The position numbers and the translations under genes were made by a program. Below, in pieces: positions 36,574 to 45,717 of a stretch of DNA of 64,000 nt. Below the pieces are notes generated by a model. That model saw only the letters and a program-made list of their open reading frames with translations, had not been told where the DNA came from and did no database searches. Each line of letters opens with the position of its first letter. Position 1 is the stretch's first letter. The DNA lies in assembly GCF_001808955.1 (NCBI RefSeq), contig NZ_KV795245.1, forward strand, positions 1 through 64,000, given 5' to 3'. The stretch is from Rothia sp. HMSC078H08 (GTDB lineage: Bacteria > Actinomycetota > Actinomycetes > Actinomycetales > Micrococcaceae).

Positions 36574-36894
36574 CTAGTCGATCTGCAGCTCGCCCATTGC
36601 TTCCCAGTCGTCGCCGTCAATCAGGCGAGAAATAATCTTCGGGGTTGCGGTCAGCAGCGGACGCATGTCCTTCATGGCCTGCTGGAAGTGATCAGAGTTC
36701 ACGTGCGGGCCAGCTGCATCGTCGTTGAAAGCCTCGAGCAGAACGAACTCATTCGGGTCCTCAACGCTGCGGGACCACTCGAAGAACTTGTTGCCTTCCT
36801 CTGCGCGGGTTGCCTCGGTGAAAGCGCGGGTCTTCTCGATCCACTGGTCAGCGTATTCGGGCTTGACGGGGAACTTGACAGCAATGAAAATCAT
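36574..36894 (-). CDS. Antibiotic-biosynthesis-monooxygenase-fold protein
   Basis: A 106-aa protein of the ABM (dimeric alpha/beta barrel) superfamily, similar in length and layout to YgiN-type quinol monooxygenases. The segments KPEYADQWIEKTRAFTEATR, EEGNKFFEWSRS and FVLLEAFNDDAAGPHVNSDHF contain the conserved N-terminal strand, the EGN/E..R element and the H..S.HF helix end. The real substrate is unknown; many members use quinones or similar ring compounds. AAGGAG precedes the ATG. Monocistronic. Confidence 0.85.
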   Translation of the reverse strand: MIFIAVKFPVKPEYADQWIEKTRAFTEATRAEEGNKFFEWSRSVEDPNEFVLLEAFNDDAAGPHVNSDHFQQAMKDMRPLLTATPKIISRLIDGDDWEAMGELQID

Positions 36895-37031
36895 TGGAAC
36901 TCCTTGGTTGAAGAGCGGTTACGTACCCTTTCAGTTTAAGTCCTGGGTGCTCGCCGGCGCTAAAGAATACGGTCTGAGGCGGCGGTTTTAGCTTGTGGCT
37001 TTAACCGCTGCGTCGAGTGGCTTGTGTGGAT

Positions 37032-37610
37032 TTAATGAGCCGCCGCCTTGAGAACCTGCAGTGCGTGTTCCAGTGCGGCGCGGTCGGATTTGAGCATGTC
37101 GGCGGTCTGCGGGTTGGCGGAGCCGCCCCCGAAGGCCGCGTTGTAGTACATTCCGTCACCCAGAAGTAGCACGGCGCGGGCGATCTGCTCGTCACCCAGC
37201 TCAGCGAGGACGAGTGCATGCCATCCCTCCTGCACGCGGCTCATGGTCTGCTGGGCGAGCTCATTATTGTTCTGCGCCAGGCGGCTGAGGGCAATGAGGG
37301 CACGGTCGAACGGGGTGTTATCCGGCGTGGAGGAATTGATGTAGTAGGCGCTTGCCCCCTCGGGTGCCTGCTCCATCGCCGCGAAGTCCTCTTCAGCCAG
37401 GGTGAGGGTGCGTTCTGCGAGCGCTTCAAGTAGCGCCTTCTTGGAGGCGAAGTGGTAGAGTAGCCCGCCCTTGGAAACCTTGGCGGCGGTGGCGACGGCG
37501 TCGAGGGTCGCGGCGCGTTCTCCCGAGCGAATCAGCAGGTCGACGTAGGTGTCGAGGATGTGTTCGCGGGGGTTGGTGGCGCGTTGTTTTCGGTGGTTGG
37601 GGGTGGTCAT
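37032..37610 (-). CDS. TetR-family repressor of the adjacent MFS pump
   Basis: A 192-aa repressor. The DNA-binding domain is residues 10-60 (HILDTYVDLLIRSGERAATL, then VATAAKVSKGGLLYHFASKK), with the typical K-x-x-LYxHF pattern. The C-terminal ligand-binding part carries no further signature. It is divergent from the drug-efflux gene at 37788, and a near-ideal palindrome lies over the promoter between them. Autoregulation and drug-induced derepression are likely. No clear ribosome-binding site precedes the ATG. Confidence 0.9.
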   Translation of the reverse strand: MTTPNHRKQRATNPREHILDTYVDLLIRSGERAATLDAVATAAKVSKGGLLYHFASKKALLEALAERTLTLAEEDFAAMEQAPEGASAYYINSSTPDNTPFDRALIALSRLAQNNNELAQQTMSRVQEGWHALVLAELGDEQIARAVLLLGDGMYYNAAFGGGSANPQTADMLKSDRAALEHALQVLKAAAH

Positions 37611-37628
37611 GTGTACCAGTCTAACCGC

Positions 37629-37658
37629 TTGAAACTATACCGTCCAGTTGGTATAGTT
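37629..37658 (+). promoter_or_regulatory. Efflux promoter with TetR operator
   Basis: TTGAAA (37629-37634), a 17-base spacer and TATAGT (37652-37657) form a promoter pointing to the MFS gene. Embedded in it, AACTATACC (37633-37641) and GGTATAGTT (37650-37658) form a perfect 9-bp inverted repeat with eight bases between arms. A repressor bound there would cover both promoter hexamers and the tetR promoter on the other strand. Confidence 0.8.
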
Positions 37659-37787
37659 AATCTTCGTTTATGGCCCCGTCCGGACCCCTAAAACCTCACT
37701 AAAAGACCTAGCCCAAAAGACAGGCCGAGCTGATGCCGCCGCGTCCGCCGCATCAGCCGACACCTTATAGACGCACGAAAACAACCC

Positions 37788-39353
37788 ATGACGAATCACA
37801 ATCCGCACACCACGGCTCTGCCCATTCACGCCCCCGACCAGAAGACCAAGCGCTGGGCGGCACTCGGTGTGCTCATGCTCCCGGTGCTCCTGGTCTCCAT
37901 CGACAACACAGTGCTTGCCTTCGCGGTGCCCGCAATCGCTAAGGCGCTGAGCCCCTCCTCCGCGGAGCAGCTGTGGATCGTTGACTCCTACTCCCTGGTG
38001 CTCTCCGCCCTGCTCGTGCCCATGGGCGCTATCGGTGACCGCATCGGTCGCCGCAAGCTGCTGCTCATCGGCTCGACCGGCTTCGCGGCAATCTCTGCGC
38101 TCGCGGCATTCGCGCCCTCCGCGCTGATGCTCGTGGTTGCCCGCGCCCTGCTTGGCATTTTTGGCGCCATGCTCATGCCGGCAACCCTGTCGATTATTCG
38201 CAATATCTTTGTGGATGCGACCGAGCGCCGCATCGCTATTGCCGTGTGGGCTTCGGGCTTCTCGGCGGGTGCGGCGCTGGGCCCGATTGTGGGTGGTTTC
38301 CTGCTGGAGCACTTCGACTGGGGTTCGGTGTTCCTGCTCGCTGTGCCGATTCTGATTCCTCTGCTGATTCTCGCCCCGATTATGGTTCCCGAGTCGAAGG
38401 ACCCGAACCCCAGCCCGGTGGATCCGCTGAGCATCCTGCTGATTATGACCGGCATGACCGGCATTACCTTCGGTCTGACTCACACCTCCGAAACCGGGTT
38501 CGATGCGGTGGCAATTAGCACCATCCTTGCCGGCCTGTGCTTCATTGTCCTGTTCGTGCTGCGTCAGCTCAACCGCGAGAAGAACGATATTCAGCCCATG
38601 CTGGATGTGCGCCTCTTCCGCAACACCGTGTTCACCGGCGCGATTACCGCAAACCTCATCTCCATGATGGTGGACGTTGGCTTCATCTACTTCGCCTCCC
38701 AGCACCTGCAGTTGGTCTCCGGTCTGCCGCCCATGTACGCCGGTATGCTGCTGATTCCCGGTACCCTGGCGATCATTATCGCCGGTCTGGTGATTGCGCG
38801 CGTGGCGGTGCACTTCCACCCGGCGCAGGTGGTGTCTTTCGGTCTGGCGCTCCACGCTGCCGCGTTCGCGGTGCTCGCCTTCCTGGGTGCGCACAACGAC
38901 TTGGTGATTATCCTGATCTTCATTGTGCTCGGTACCGGCATCGGTATTGCGCAGACCATTTCGAACGACCTGATGCTCTCCAGCGTGCCGCCGCGTAAGG
39001 CTGGTGCGGCATCCGCGATCTCGGAGACCTCCTACGAGACAGGTACGGTGCTCGGCACCGTCATCATTGGTGGCATGCTCACCGCCGTCTACCGCGCAAA
39101 TGTGGTTGTACCCGACGGCCTGGATGAGACTCTCGCCGACCACGCCCACGAAACCCTCGGCGGTGCCGTGACGGTCGCAAGCCAGGTGGGTGGCGAGCAG
39201 GCGAACCAGCTGCTCTCCTCCGCATTCGCTGCCTTCGACTCGGGCGTGGTGCTGAGCTCCGCGTTCAGTGCCGTGCTCATGGGTGTTATGGCTGTCATCA
39301 GCTACCTCATGATTCGTAAGGCACCGCGCGAAATGAAGCCCGCAGAACACTAA
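37788..39353 (+). CDS. MFS drug:H+ antiporter, DHA2 (14-helix) family
   Basis: A 521-aa efflux pump with 14 predicted membrane helices. The DHA2 signatures are visible: motif D1-like VSIDNTVLAFAVPAIAKAL, motif A GAIGDRIGRRKLL and motif C-like ASGFSAGAALGPIVGGFLLE. QacA/SmvA-type members expel cationic dyes, antiseptics and quaternary ammonium compounds, which is the likely class here. Divergent TetR repressor and operator support drug-responsive control. The leader from promoter to ATG is about 125 bases and no good Shine-Dalgarno is seen before 37788. Confidence 0.9.
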   Translation: MTNHNPHTTALPIHAPDQKTKRWAALGVLMLPVLLVSIDNTVLAFAVPAIAKALSPSSAEQLWIVDSYSLVLSALLVPMGAIGDRIGRRKLLLIGSTGFAAISALAAFAPSALMLVVARALLGIFGAMLMPATLSIIRNIFVDATERRIAIAVWASGFSAGAALGPIVGGFLLEHFDWGSVFLLAVPILIPLLILAPIMVPESKDPNPSPVDPLSILLIMTGMTGITFGLTHTSETGFDAVAISTILAGLCFIVLFVLRQLNREKNDIQPMLDVRLFRNTVFTGAITANLISMMVDVGFIYFASQHLQLVSGLPPMYAGMLLIPGTLAIIIAGLVIARVAVHFHPAQVVSFGLALHAAAFAVLAFLGAHNDLVIILIFIVLGTGIGIAQTISNDLMLSSVPPRKAGAASAISETSYETGTVLGTVIIGGMLTAVYRANVVVPDGLDETLADHAHETLGGAVTVASQVGGEQANQLLSSAFAAFDSGVVLSSAFSAVLMGVMAVISYLMIRKAPREMKPAEH

Positions 39354-39378
39354 TACAGCGCACTAAACCTCATAGATA

Positions 39379-39425
39379 AGCTCCGTCTCCCGTTGCTCTT
39401 GAGCGCCGGGAGGCGGGGCTATTTT
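39379..39425 (+). terminator. MFS gene terminator
   Basis: AGCTCCGTCTCCC pairs with GGGAGGCGGGGCT (one wobble) and continues into ATTTTTAC, 25 bases past the stop. Confidence 0.85.
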
Positions 39426-39562
39426 TACGCACCCACCTGCGCATTTAAAGGTTCAGCACAGGTGCCGGTGGTACGGTAAAAACAGTAGGCTCACGCCCGA
39501 AAAAGTCGCCCGAAAAAGACAGAGGAACCAACGGCTCCACACACTCAAGGAGGAACGCCACC

Positions 39563-40927
39563 ATGGGACTCAAAGACTGGATTGCACCCTTCATTACACT
39601 GCTGATTGGTGCCAGCACCATCTTCATCTCCTACAAGAACTACCAGGCGCAGGCGGCGGCAAAACCCTCCGAACTGGCGCGACTGGAACTGTGGAGCAAG
39701 CTCCTCACCGAAGCCGGCTTGGACCTCAACGCCCTACCCGACCCCGAAAAGCTCACCTCCGACCAGCGCGTCGTCCTCGAAAACTACCGGGTCTTCCTCA
39801 AGCGTGCGTCCCTCGAATCGAAGCTGCGTAAAGTTGGCATCGACAGCAACCGTATCTTCAGCCTGCTCATGAAGCGTGCGCACTCTTCCGTGAAGCCTAC
39901 GCCCATCCCCATTGGCGACTCGATTAGCTACTACCGCCTGATTCTACGTGCCCTGCTGTACATTTGGGTTCCGCTGGCCGTGATTTTCATCGGCGTGCCC
40001 ATCATCGTGGTCACCATCGCCTACCTGATTGGCCTGTTCACGAACCACCGCGGCAATCTGTCTGACTTTGCACTCTCCCCGCTCGCCGTGGTGCTCCTGA
40101 TTGTTGGTGCGGTCGCCGTCGGTGCCCTCGTGTACCTGCAGAACCGCATTATCTCCGCCATTATCGCGAACAATGTGTACTTTTACTTCTGGGATATTTA
40201 CGGCTCCAAGAAGGGCGCTCGCGACTCCAAGGACGCCTACAGCGAGCGCCTGGCGGCTAAAACCTACGCCGACCAGCTGTTCCTCGGTCAGCAGGAGTTC
40301 GCTCACCAGTTCCGCGAGAACATGTACATGGCGGGTATTCAGGAGATTGATGAGTACCCGCGCGTGCTCAGCGACAGCGTGATGCTGCCGCGCAACTACC
40401 GGGTTGCGGAAACCACCGAGGGTGAGGACCGTATCGACCGCTTCGTGAACTGGGTGCGCTCCAAGATTGGTTTTGAGCGCCTGGAACCGCGCATCATCTA
40501 CAGGCTCGAACATAAGGACGCGCACAAGGATGCGAAGAAGGAATCCGCGCACGGTGAGCCGGTAGCTACTGAGCAGGGTGTTTCTGAGCAGCCTGTAGAG
40601 ACTCTGGCTCAGGATAAGCAGGAGGATGCGCAGAAGGCTCCGGAGGCGCCCGCCTCTGCGGAGTCCGCCTCGGATGAGCCCATCGTCGCGGAGGTGTCCG
40701 TCGAGGCTCCTGCCGAGGTACCTGCCGAGAATCTGGCTGAAGTACCCGTTGAGGATGCGCCCACCGAACCCGTCATCGGAGGCGCCACCGACTCTTCTGC
40801 CGCAGCTGGGGCAGACGACCCCACGGAGGCGTTCACCCGCATCCTGCACGATGCTGCCGGTCATGAGAACACCGGTGAAAAGAATGCCGCCGGAGAAAAA
40901 CCCAGTACTGAGAAGCCTAAAAACTAA
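39563..40927 (+). CDS. Unknown membrane protein with acidic C-terminal tail (454 aa)
   Basis: The N-terminus starts with a hydrophobic segment (WIAPFITLLIGASTIFISY). Two more helices lie at about residues 125-155 and 168-190, joined by short loops. A cytoplasmic domain of about 110 residues follows (around 200-310). The last 140 residues are low-complexity, rich in Glu, Ala, Pro and Val (EVSVEAPAEVPAENLAEVPV), and probably disordered. AAGGAGG lies nine bases before the ATG. I do not recognise the family. It stands alone between terminators. Confidence 0.75.
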   Translation: MGLKDWIAPFITLLIGASTIFISYKNYQAQAAAKPSELARLELWSKLLTEAGLDLNALPDPEKLTSDQRVVLENYRVFLKRASLESKLRKVGIDSNRIFSLLMKRAHSSVKPTPIPIGDSISYYRLILRALLYIWVPLAVIFIGVPIIVVTIAYLIGLFTNHRGNLSDFALSPLAVVLLIVGAVAVGALVYLQNRIISAIIANNVYFYFWDIYGSKKGARDSKDAYSERLAAKTYADQLFLGQQEFAHQFRENMYMAGIQEIDEYPRVLSDSVMLPRNYRVAETTEGEDRIDRFVNWVRSKIGFERLEPRIIYRLEHKDAHKDAKKESAHGEPVATEQGVSEQPVETLAQDKQEDAQKAPEAPASAESASDEPIVAEVSVEAPAEVPAENLAEVPVEDAPTEPVIGGATDSSAAAGADDPTEAFTRILHDAAGHENTGEKNAAGEKPSTEKPKN

Positions 40928-41432
40928 ATAGCCCGCCCGAGGCACCGAAAACCGGGCATGAGAAAAGGGTCGCAGCCTACGAGTTCGCCATTGAACCGTA
41001 AGCGTGCGACCCTTTTCCTTTCCCTTCAAGGGCGAGCAGAATCGGAGGTACCACCCGACCAAGAAGAGCCAAATGATGCGCCCCTCCACCGGTAGAGGTT
41101 GCCTGGCAGAAGAACCCGCCGAAGCAGGTTGGCAGAGCGCCCGGCAGAGGGTGCATCACGCTTGAGGAACCGCCCCAGAGCCCACCGGAGAGGGGGCTGA
41201 GGGAACAGAAAACCCCGAGCTGGCGCATCTCTACATCTTCAGATTTCTTACATCATCAGAAAATAACTACATCTCGGGGTAGGGGAGGACGATTCGCGCT
41301 CCGGGTGGGACCTACCCACTCCCACCCGGAGGCGAATCCTAGGGATGTTCGCAGTGTCATGAATACATCCCACCGAAATCCCTCACAAACGTTCGGGGTT
41401 TCAGTATGAGCGGTATATGAGCCTACCGCAGT
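40928..41432. other. Gap between membrane gene and alcohol dehydrogenase
   Basis: A 505-base gap containing the terminator at 40963-41018 and a long inverted repeat at 41291-41338 (GATTCGC then CTCCGGGTGGGA with complements). The second hairpin has about 19 pairs but no T run; it may mark the 3' end of the minus-strand dehydrogenase transcript. No gene is seen. Confidence 0.55.
40963..41018 (+). terminator. Long-loop hairpin after the unknown membrane gene
   Basis: A perfect 12-bp stem (AAAAGGGTCGCA and complement, ending CCCTTTTCC) encloses a 30-base loop with an inner CTACG/CGTAG-like pairing. It lies 36 bases past the stop codon. Confidence 0.7.
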
Positions 41433-42503
41433 CTATGCCGCAACCTCCGGGTCGCGGGAGATAACAACCTTCACCACGTTGTGCTCAGCAGCGTGGGTGA
41501 ACAGGTCGTAGGCTTCCTCGAACTGGTCGAACGTGAAGCGGTGGGTTGCCATCGCCTTAGCGTTCAGGCGGCCGGAGCGGACCATGTTCAGCAGGTTACC
41601 GACGGTGTTGCAGTTGACCAGACCCATGTTGATGCGAACGTTCGAAATCCACATGGTGTTCAGGGGCAGCTCAACGGGCTTGCCGTGCACGCCGGCGTTC
41701 GCGATGTTGCCATAGGGGCGAACAATCTTGGTGCAGGTCTCGAAGGTCTGCGGAACGCCCACAGCCTCAATTGCCACATCCACGCCCAGGCCGTCGGGGG
41801 AGAGAGCCTTAATCTTCTCGATGAAGTCCGGATCGCCCGCGTTGACCTTATCGGTTGCGCCCAGCTCCAGCGCCTTGTTCATGCGGTTGTCGTCGAAGTC
41901 GATGGTGATGACGCGGCCGGCACCGCAGAGGTTAGCGGTCATGATTGCGCCCAGACCCACGGGGCCTGCACCCACGACAGCGACGGTGTCGCCGGGCTTG
42001 GTGTTGCCGTTCAGAATACCGATCTCGAAGCCGGTGGGCAGTGCGTCGGTGAGGAAGAGGACGTCCTCATCGGTCAGGCCCTCCGGAACCAGGTGGACCG
42101 AGGTCTCTGCGTAGGGAACACGCACGTACTCTGCCTGGGTGCCGTCAATCATGTAACCGAAAATCCAGCCGACACCACCAACGGTCTGGCAGTGCGAAGG
42201 CTGGTTCGCCTTACAGTAGGAGCACTTACCGCAGCTGGTCACGGCGGGGATGATGATGCGGTCGCCGACCTTCAGGTCAGTCACCGCGGAGCCAACCTCG
42301 GTAATGGTACCGACAGCCTCGTGGCCCAGGATGCGTCCGTGGTCCACCTCGGGGCAGTCGCCCTTCAGGATGTGCAGGTCAGTACCGCAAATGGTGGTGG
42401 TGTCGACACGGGCGATAACGTCCGTGGGCTCAAGAATGGTGGGGTTCGGGACTTCCTCCCAGGCGCCCTTCTGGTCGGGGCCGTGGTATACATATGCCTT
42501 CAT
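41433..42503 (-). CDS. Zinc-dependent alcohol dehydrogenase (MDR family)
   Basis: A 356-aa NAD(P)-dependent dehydrogenase. The catalytic zinc site is Cys in TICGTDLHIL, His-Glu in GHEAVGTI and the later Asp/Cys; the structural zinc is held by four Cys in SCGKCSYCKANQPSHC. The nucleotide-binding loop is VVGAGPVGLGAI. The protein resembles bacterial short- and secondary-alcohol dehydrogenases and formaldehyde-type relatives; the exact substrate is open. AAGGAG lies before the ATG. Monocistronic, with an AT-rich 5' region of about 180 bases. Confidence 0.9.
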   Translation of the reverse strand: MKAYVYHGPDQKGAWEEVPNPTILEPTDVIARVDTTTICGTDLHILKGDCPEVDHGRILGHEAVGTITEVGSAVTDLKVGDRIIIPAVTSCGKCSYCKANQPSHCQTVGGVGWIFGYMIDGTQAEYVRVPYAETSVHLVPEGLTDEDVLFLTDALPTGFEIGILNGNTKPGDTVAVVGAGPVGLGAIMTANLCGAGRVITIDFDDNRMNKALELGATDKVNAGDPDFIEKIKALSPDGLGVDVAIEAVGVPQTFETCTKIVRPYGNIANAGVHGKPVELPLNTMWISNVRINMGLVNCNTVGNLLNMVRSGRLNAKAMATHRFTFDQFEEAYDLFTHAAEHNVVKVVISRDPEVAA

Positions 42504-42701
42504 GATGACTCCTTCTTTGAAGCTCTAATGAGGGTGCAGTGACTGCTTTATCACTACATGTATCAACCCATAAGAAATATTTGATAGGTTGTATTTTCAT
42601 TAAACCCGACGTGTTGAATTATGCGCTTTTATTACGCGGAGTGTATCTTTTGGTTCTTTAAACATGAACATGATTCACTTTGGGTATTTAAGACCTGTAA
42701 A

Positions 42702-42749
42702 AAACGCACGAGGCGCACCCCCCCAAACAGGGATGCGCCTCGTGCGTTT
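42702..42749 (-). terminator. Terminator of the metal transporter operon
   Basis: A perfect 16-bp stem (AAACGCACGAGGCGCA and complement) with T-rich end TTTTTTAC on the minus strand, 40 bases past the permease stop. Confidence 0.92.
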
Positions 42750-42788
42750 AATCGAGAAAAGTTGGGTTGAGCCCGGGTTGAGCTGGGC

Positions 42789-43643
42789 TTAGCTCTTCAG
42801 CTGCGCACGTGCTCGCGAACGAACCGCCGTCACGGCCCACACCAGCACAAAAGCCGCCACCATCGACAGCACAATCGTGCCACCGGTCGGCAGGTTAAAC
42901 GCCCACGACAGGTACAGGCCAACAATCGAGCAGATACCGCCGAACACCGGCGAGAACACCATCATCGAGCCCAGTCGGCGGCACGCCAGGCGGGCTGCCG
43001 ACGCGGGAATCACCAGAAGCGCCAACACCAGCACATTACCGAGCGTCTGCAGGCCCAGCACCACAGAAATGGTCACCAGAACGTACAGCACAATATCCAG
43101 GGCAAGCACCGGCAGGCCCATCGCGCGGGCACTCTCACGGTCCAGGCTGACCGTCACAATTTGGCGGTGGAACAGCCACAGCACCAGCAGAATAACGGCA
43201 CCCATAATCGCCGCCTGGGTAATGTCCTCATTCGAAACACCCACAATCGAGCCGAACAAGAAATCCTGCACCGACCCCGAATAGCCCGGCGCCAAGGAAA
43301 TAATCACAATACCCAACGCAAAAGATGCGGCAAAGAAAATACCAATGACCGAATCCTCGCGCAGCCGCTGATTCTGGCTAAAAATAGCCACAAGAATAGC
43401 CGTGACCACGCCCGCCGTCAGGCCACCCACCATCAGGTTGCCGCCCAACACGAACGCCACCGCAAGACCCGGGAACACCGAGTGTGCCACCGCATCGCCA
43501 ATGAAGACCATGCCGCGCATCAGCACGTGACAGCCCACCACACCGGTGACCACCGACGCGAGCAGTACCGCCGCCAGGGCACGCGGAAGAAACGCCAGAG
43601 ACGGGTTGAACAGGTCGGCAAGAAAATCGATAGGAGTAATCAA
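42789..43643 (-). CDS. Anchored-repeat ABC transporter permease (metal, ABC-3 family)
   Basis: A 284-aa inner-membrane permease with eight or nine helices, of the ZnuB/MntB-like ABC-3 family. Signatures include GCHVLMRGMVFIGDAVAHSV and LGLQTLGNVLVLALLVIPAS, which are typical of zinc and manganese permeases. It belongs to the anchored-repeat type, named after surface proteins encoded with it. It starts at a TTG that overlaps the ATPase stop (TTGA), so it is translationally coupled. Last gene of the operon. Confidence 0.92.
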   Translation of the reverse strand: MITPIDFLADLFNPSLAFLPRALAAVLLASVVTGVVGCHVLMRGMVFIGDAVAHSVFPGLAVAFVLGGNLMVGGLTAGVVTAILVAIFSQNQRLREDSVIGIFFAASFALGIVIISLAPGYSGSVQDFLFGSIVGVSNEDITQAAIMGAVILLVLWLFHRQIVTVSLDRESARAMGLPVLALDIVLYVLVTISVVLGLQTLGNVLVLALLVIPASAARLACRRLGSMMVFSPVFGGICSIVGLYLSWAFNLPTGGTIVLSMVAAFVLVWAVTAVRSRARAQLKS

Positions 43644-44518
43644 CGGGCACCCCCGGTAGAAGCAGTATGGGCGGGGGAGAGAGAATGATCAGAAGCGCAG
43701 GAATCCGGCAGCTCGTGGCCGTACTCATCCAACGCACCACCGGCACAGGTGAAGCCCGTGCGGGCGTGGCCCTGTGCCTCCTCAATGTCGTGGCCGTGCA
43801 ACCACGTATGCAGCTGCTCCAGGCTGAAGGAGTCCGCCGGACCATCCAGGTGAATATTGCCGCGCACACCGCATAGACGCGAGCAGGACTCACGCGCCGC
43901 CAGCATGTCGTGCGTAGACATCAGAATGGTGATGCCCTCATCCGCCAACTCGCGGTACAGGCGAGTCAGAGTGGTCTGAGTCGGCGCGTCCACGCCCGTA
44001 AACGGCTCATCCAGCAGCAGTAGGGAGGGGTTCGCTGCCAAAGCGCGCGCCAAAAGAACCCTCTGACGCTGACCACCGGAAAGCTCCGCAATGGAAGCAT
44101 CCTGCAGGTGCAGGACATCGGTGCGTTCCATCGCCGAAAAGACCTGCACCCAATCTTTCTTCGCCGGGCGGCGGAAGAACCCAATCTCACGCACGCGGCC
44201 GGTCATCACCGTATCCTTAACGGTCAGCGGAAAATCCCACTGGAACTGGTGTTTCTGCGGCACGTAACCGATGTGCGCACGCGCCGCGCGGGGCGACTCG
44301 CCCAACACGCGAACCTGCCCGGATGCGGGGCGAATCAGGCCCAAAATGGTGCGCAGCAGCGTGGTCTTACCGGCACCATTAGCACCAATCAGACCCGCAA
44401 ACTCGCCGCGCTCCAGGGTCAGGGACAGATCCTTGAGGATGGAACGGCGCGCGTAGCCGGCGTACAGGTTTGAAATCTCTAGGACGGGCTCAGTACCCGC
44501 TGTTACCGATGCGCTCAC
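43640..44518 (-). CDS. Anchored-repeat ABC transporter ATPase
   Basis: A 292-aa ATP-binding subunit. Walker A is GANGAGKTT, the signature LSGGQRQR, Walker B LLLLDEPFTG, and the H-loop STHD. The C-terminal 45 residues are His/Asp/Glu-rich (GHDIEEAQGHARTG, EYGHELPDSC), longer than in ZnuC, and may bind metal; that is inference. The start is GTG overlapping the previous stop (GTGA). Confidence 0.92.
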   Translation of the reverse strand: MSASVTAGTEPVLEISNLYAGYARRSILKDLSLTLERGEFAGLIGANGAGKTTLLRTILGLIRPASGQVRVLGESPRAARAHIGYVPQKHQFQWDFPLTVKDTVMTGRVREIGFFRRPAKKDWVQVFSAMERTDVLHLQDASIAELSGGQRQRVLLARALAANPSLLLLDEPFTGVDAPTQTTLTRLYRELADEGITILMSTHDMLAARESCSRLCGVRGNIHLDGPADSFSLEQLHTWLHGHDIEEAQGHARTGFTCAGGALDEYGHELPDSCASDHSLSPAHTASTGGAR

Positions 44519-45624
44519 GAACGGTCACCGCGCACTTCATCCAGAGCCTCACGCTGAGCGGAGGCGCGGCGGCGACGGGAGGCGATGAACGCGCCCACGC
44601 CCACCACGACCACGATGCCAGCGACAATAGGACTCCAGGAAATCGTGAACTCAGCACGGAAACCGCTCTGGTCACTCGCTGCGGCGGCAGAAGAAGAACC
44701 GGATGCCTGTGCACCAGACGCCTGGGTACCGGCGGCCTGAGAAGCAGAAGAAGCTGAACCCGAGGATGCAGAACCCGAGGAACCGCGAGCCTGCGCCTCC
44801 ATCGCGTACAGGGCATCAGCGCTCGCAGAATCACCCACCGCAAACTTCAGGTAGCGGGTATCAGACACGGTCGAACCGTCAGACAGCTCAGCACTCGCGG
44901 TAACCTTCAGCAGGTACTCGCCGGGAGCGGTGAACACCCAGTTCGCGTGGGTGTGAGTGTTCTTCTCCACCCACAGTTTCTGCGGCTCATTCTTGGTCGA
45001 GGACCACAGCACCTGCGGTGCCGAGAAGTTGCCGTTCTCCAGGTACAGGCTAAAAGTGCCGGGGCCGCTCACCTGCTCCAGGGTCAGGTTCACGCCGCGG
45101 TTCAGCTTGGACACCAGCTGCGGATCCTGAGTGTTCCAACCCGGCCAAATCACGCCCTTAGTTTCGGTCTGCGGAATAACGTACACCTTAGAGCCGGCGG
45201 GCGCACCCACGAAGGAGTAGCGCGGGTCGTTTGGCACCTCAAGGATTGCCTGGTCGCTACCGCGGTAGATGACCTCGTCCAGGCTGCGCCAGACGGGGGT
45301 TTCACCGTGGTCGTCGTGGAGCATGAGCTCAAACTTGCCGTTGTTGAAACGAGGACCCATATCCACGTGACCGGCAGAAATTTCGGTGCGGCCGGATGCG
45401 ACCGGCTGCTCAGCCGACAGGGTCTGGGTGAGGGCGCGCTCGCCGCGGCTGAGGTTGCTGTCGCTCGGCTGAGCCGAGGCGCTCTCAGCGGTTGCCTCAG
45501 CGGTTGCCGGGGTGGTCTCCGCGTGTGCCACACCCAGGGGTGCGAGCATGAGGCTGGCACCCAGAGCCAGGGCGGGCAGGGCGCGGCTACGCGAGGAGCG
45601 GGAGGGGGTGGTTGAGTTCATCAT
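44515..45624 (-). CDS. Membrane-anchored choice-of-anchor M domain protein
   Basis: A 369-aa exported protein. A signal peptide (ALPALALGASLMLAPLGVAHA) is followed by one choice-of-anchor M domain (about residues 80-275) with GHVDMGPRF, IWPGWNTQDP and the His cluster NTHTHANWVFTAPGEY. A Ser/Ala/Gly linker leads to a transmembrane helix (IVAGIVVVVGVGAFI) and a basic end. No LPxTG is present, so it is membrane- rather than wall-anchored. Such domains are found only with this transporter type and with surface proteins of actinobacteria; His-rich turns suggest metal handling, unproven. Confidence 0.9.
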   Translation of the reverse strand: MMNSTTPSRSSRSRALPALALGASLMLAPLGVAHAETTPATAEATAESASAQPSDSNLSRGERALTQTLSAEQPVASGRTEISAGHVDMGPRFNNGKFELMLHDDHGETPVWRSLDEVIYRGSDQAILEVPNDPRYSFVGAPAGSKVYVIPQTETKGVIWPGWNTQDPQLVSKLNRGVNLTLEQVSGPGTFSLYLENGNFSAPQVLWSSTKNEPQKLWVEKNTHTHANWVFTAPGEYLLKVTASAELSDGSTVSDTRYLKFAVGDSASADALYAMEAQARGSSGSASSGSASSASQAAGTQASGAQASGSSSAAAASDQSGFRAEFTISWSPIVAGIVVVVGVGAFIASRRRRASAQREALDEVRGDRS

Positions 45625-45717
45625 GAGGACTTCCTTGGATCATGACCGAAACGGTGTGTGAAAGATTATCTATATGCTAATACGGCTATATAAGCTTGTG
45701 GGTAGCTTAAAACCGGG

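Noticed and set aside
37668..39350. 560-codon minus-strand frame
   Set aside because: Complement of the MFS pump gene, His/Gly/Glu-rich.
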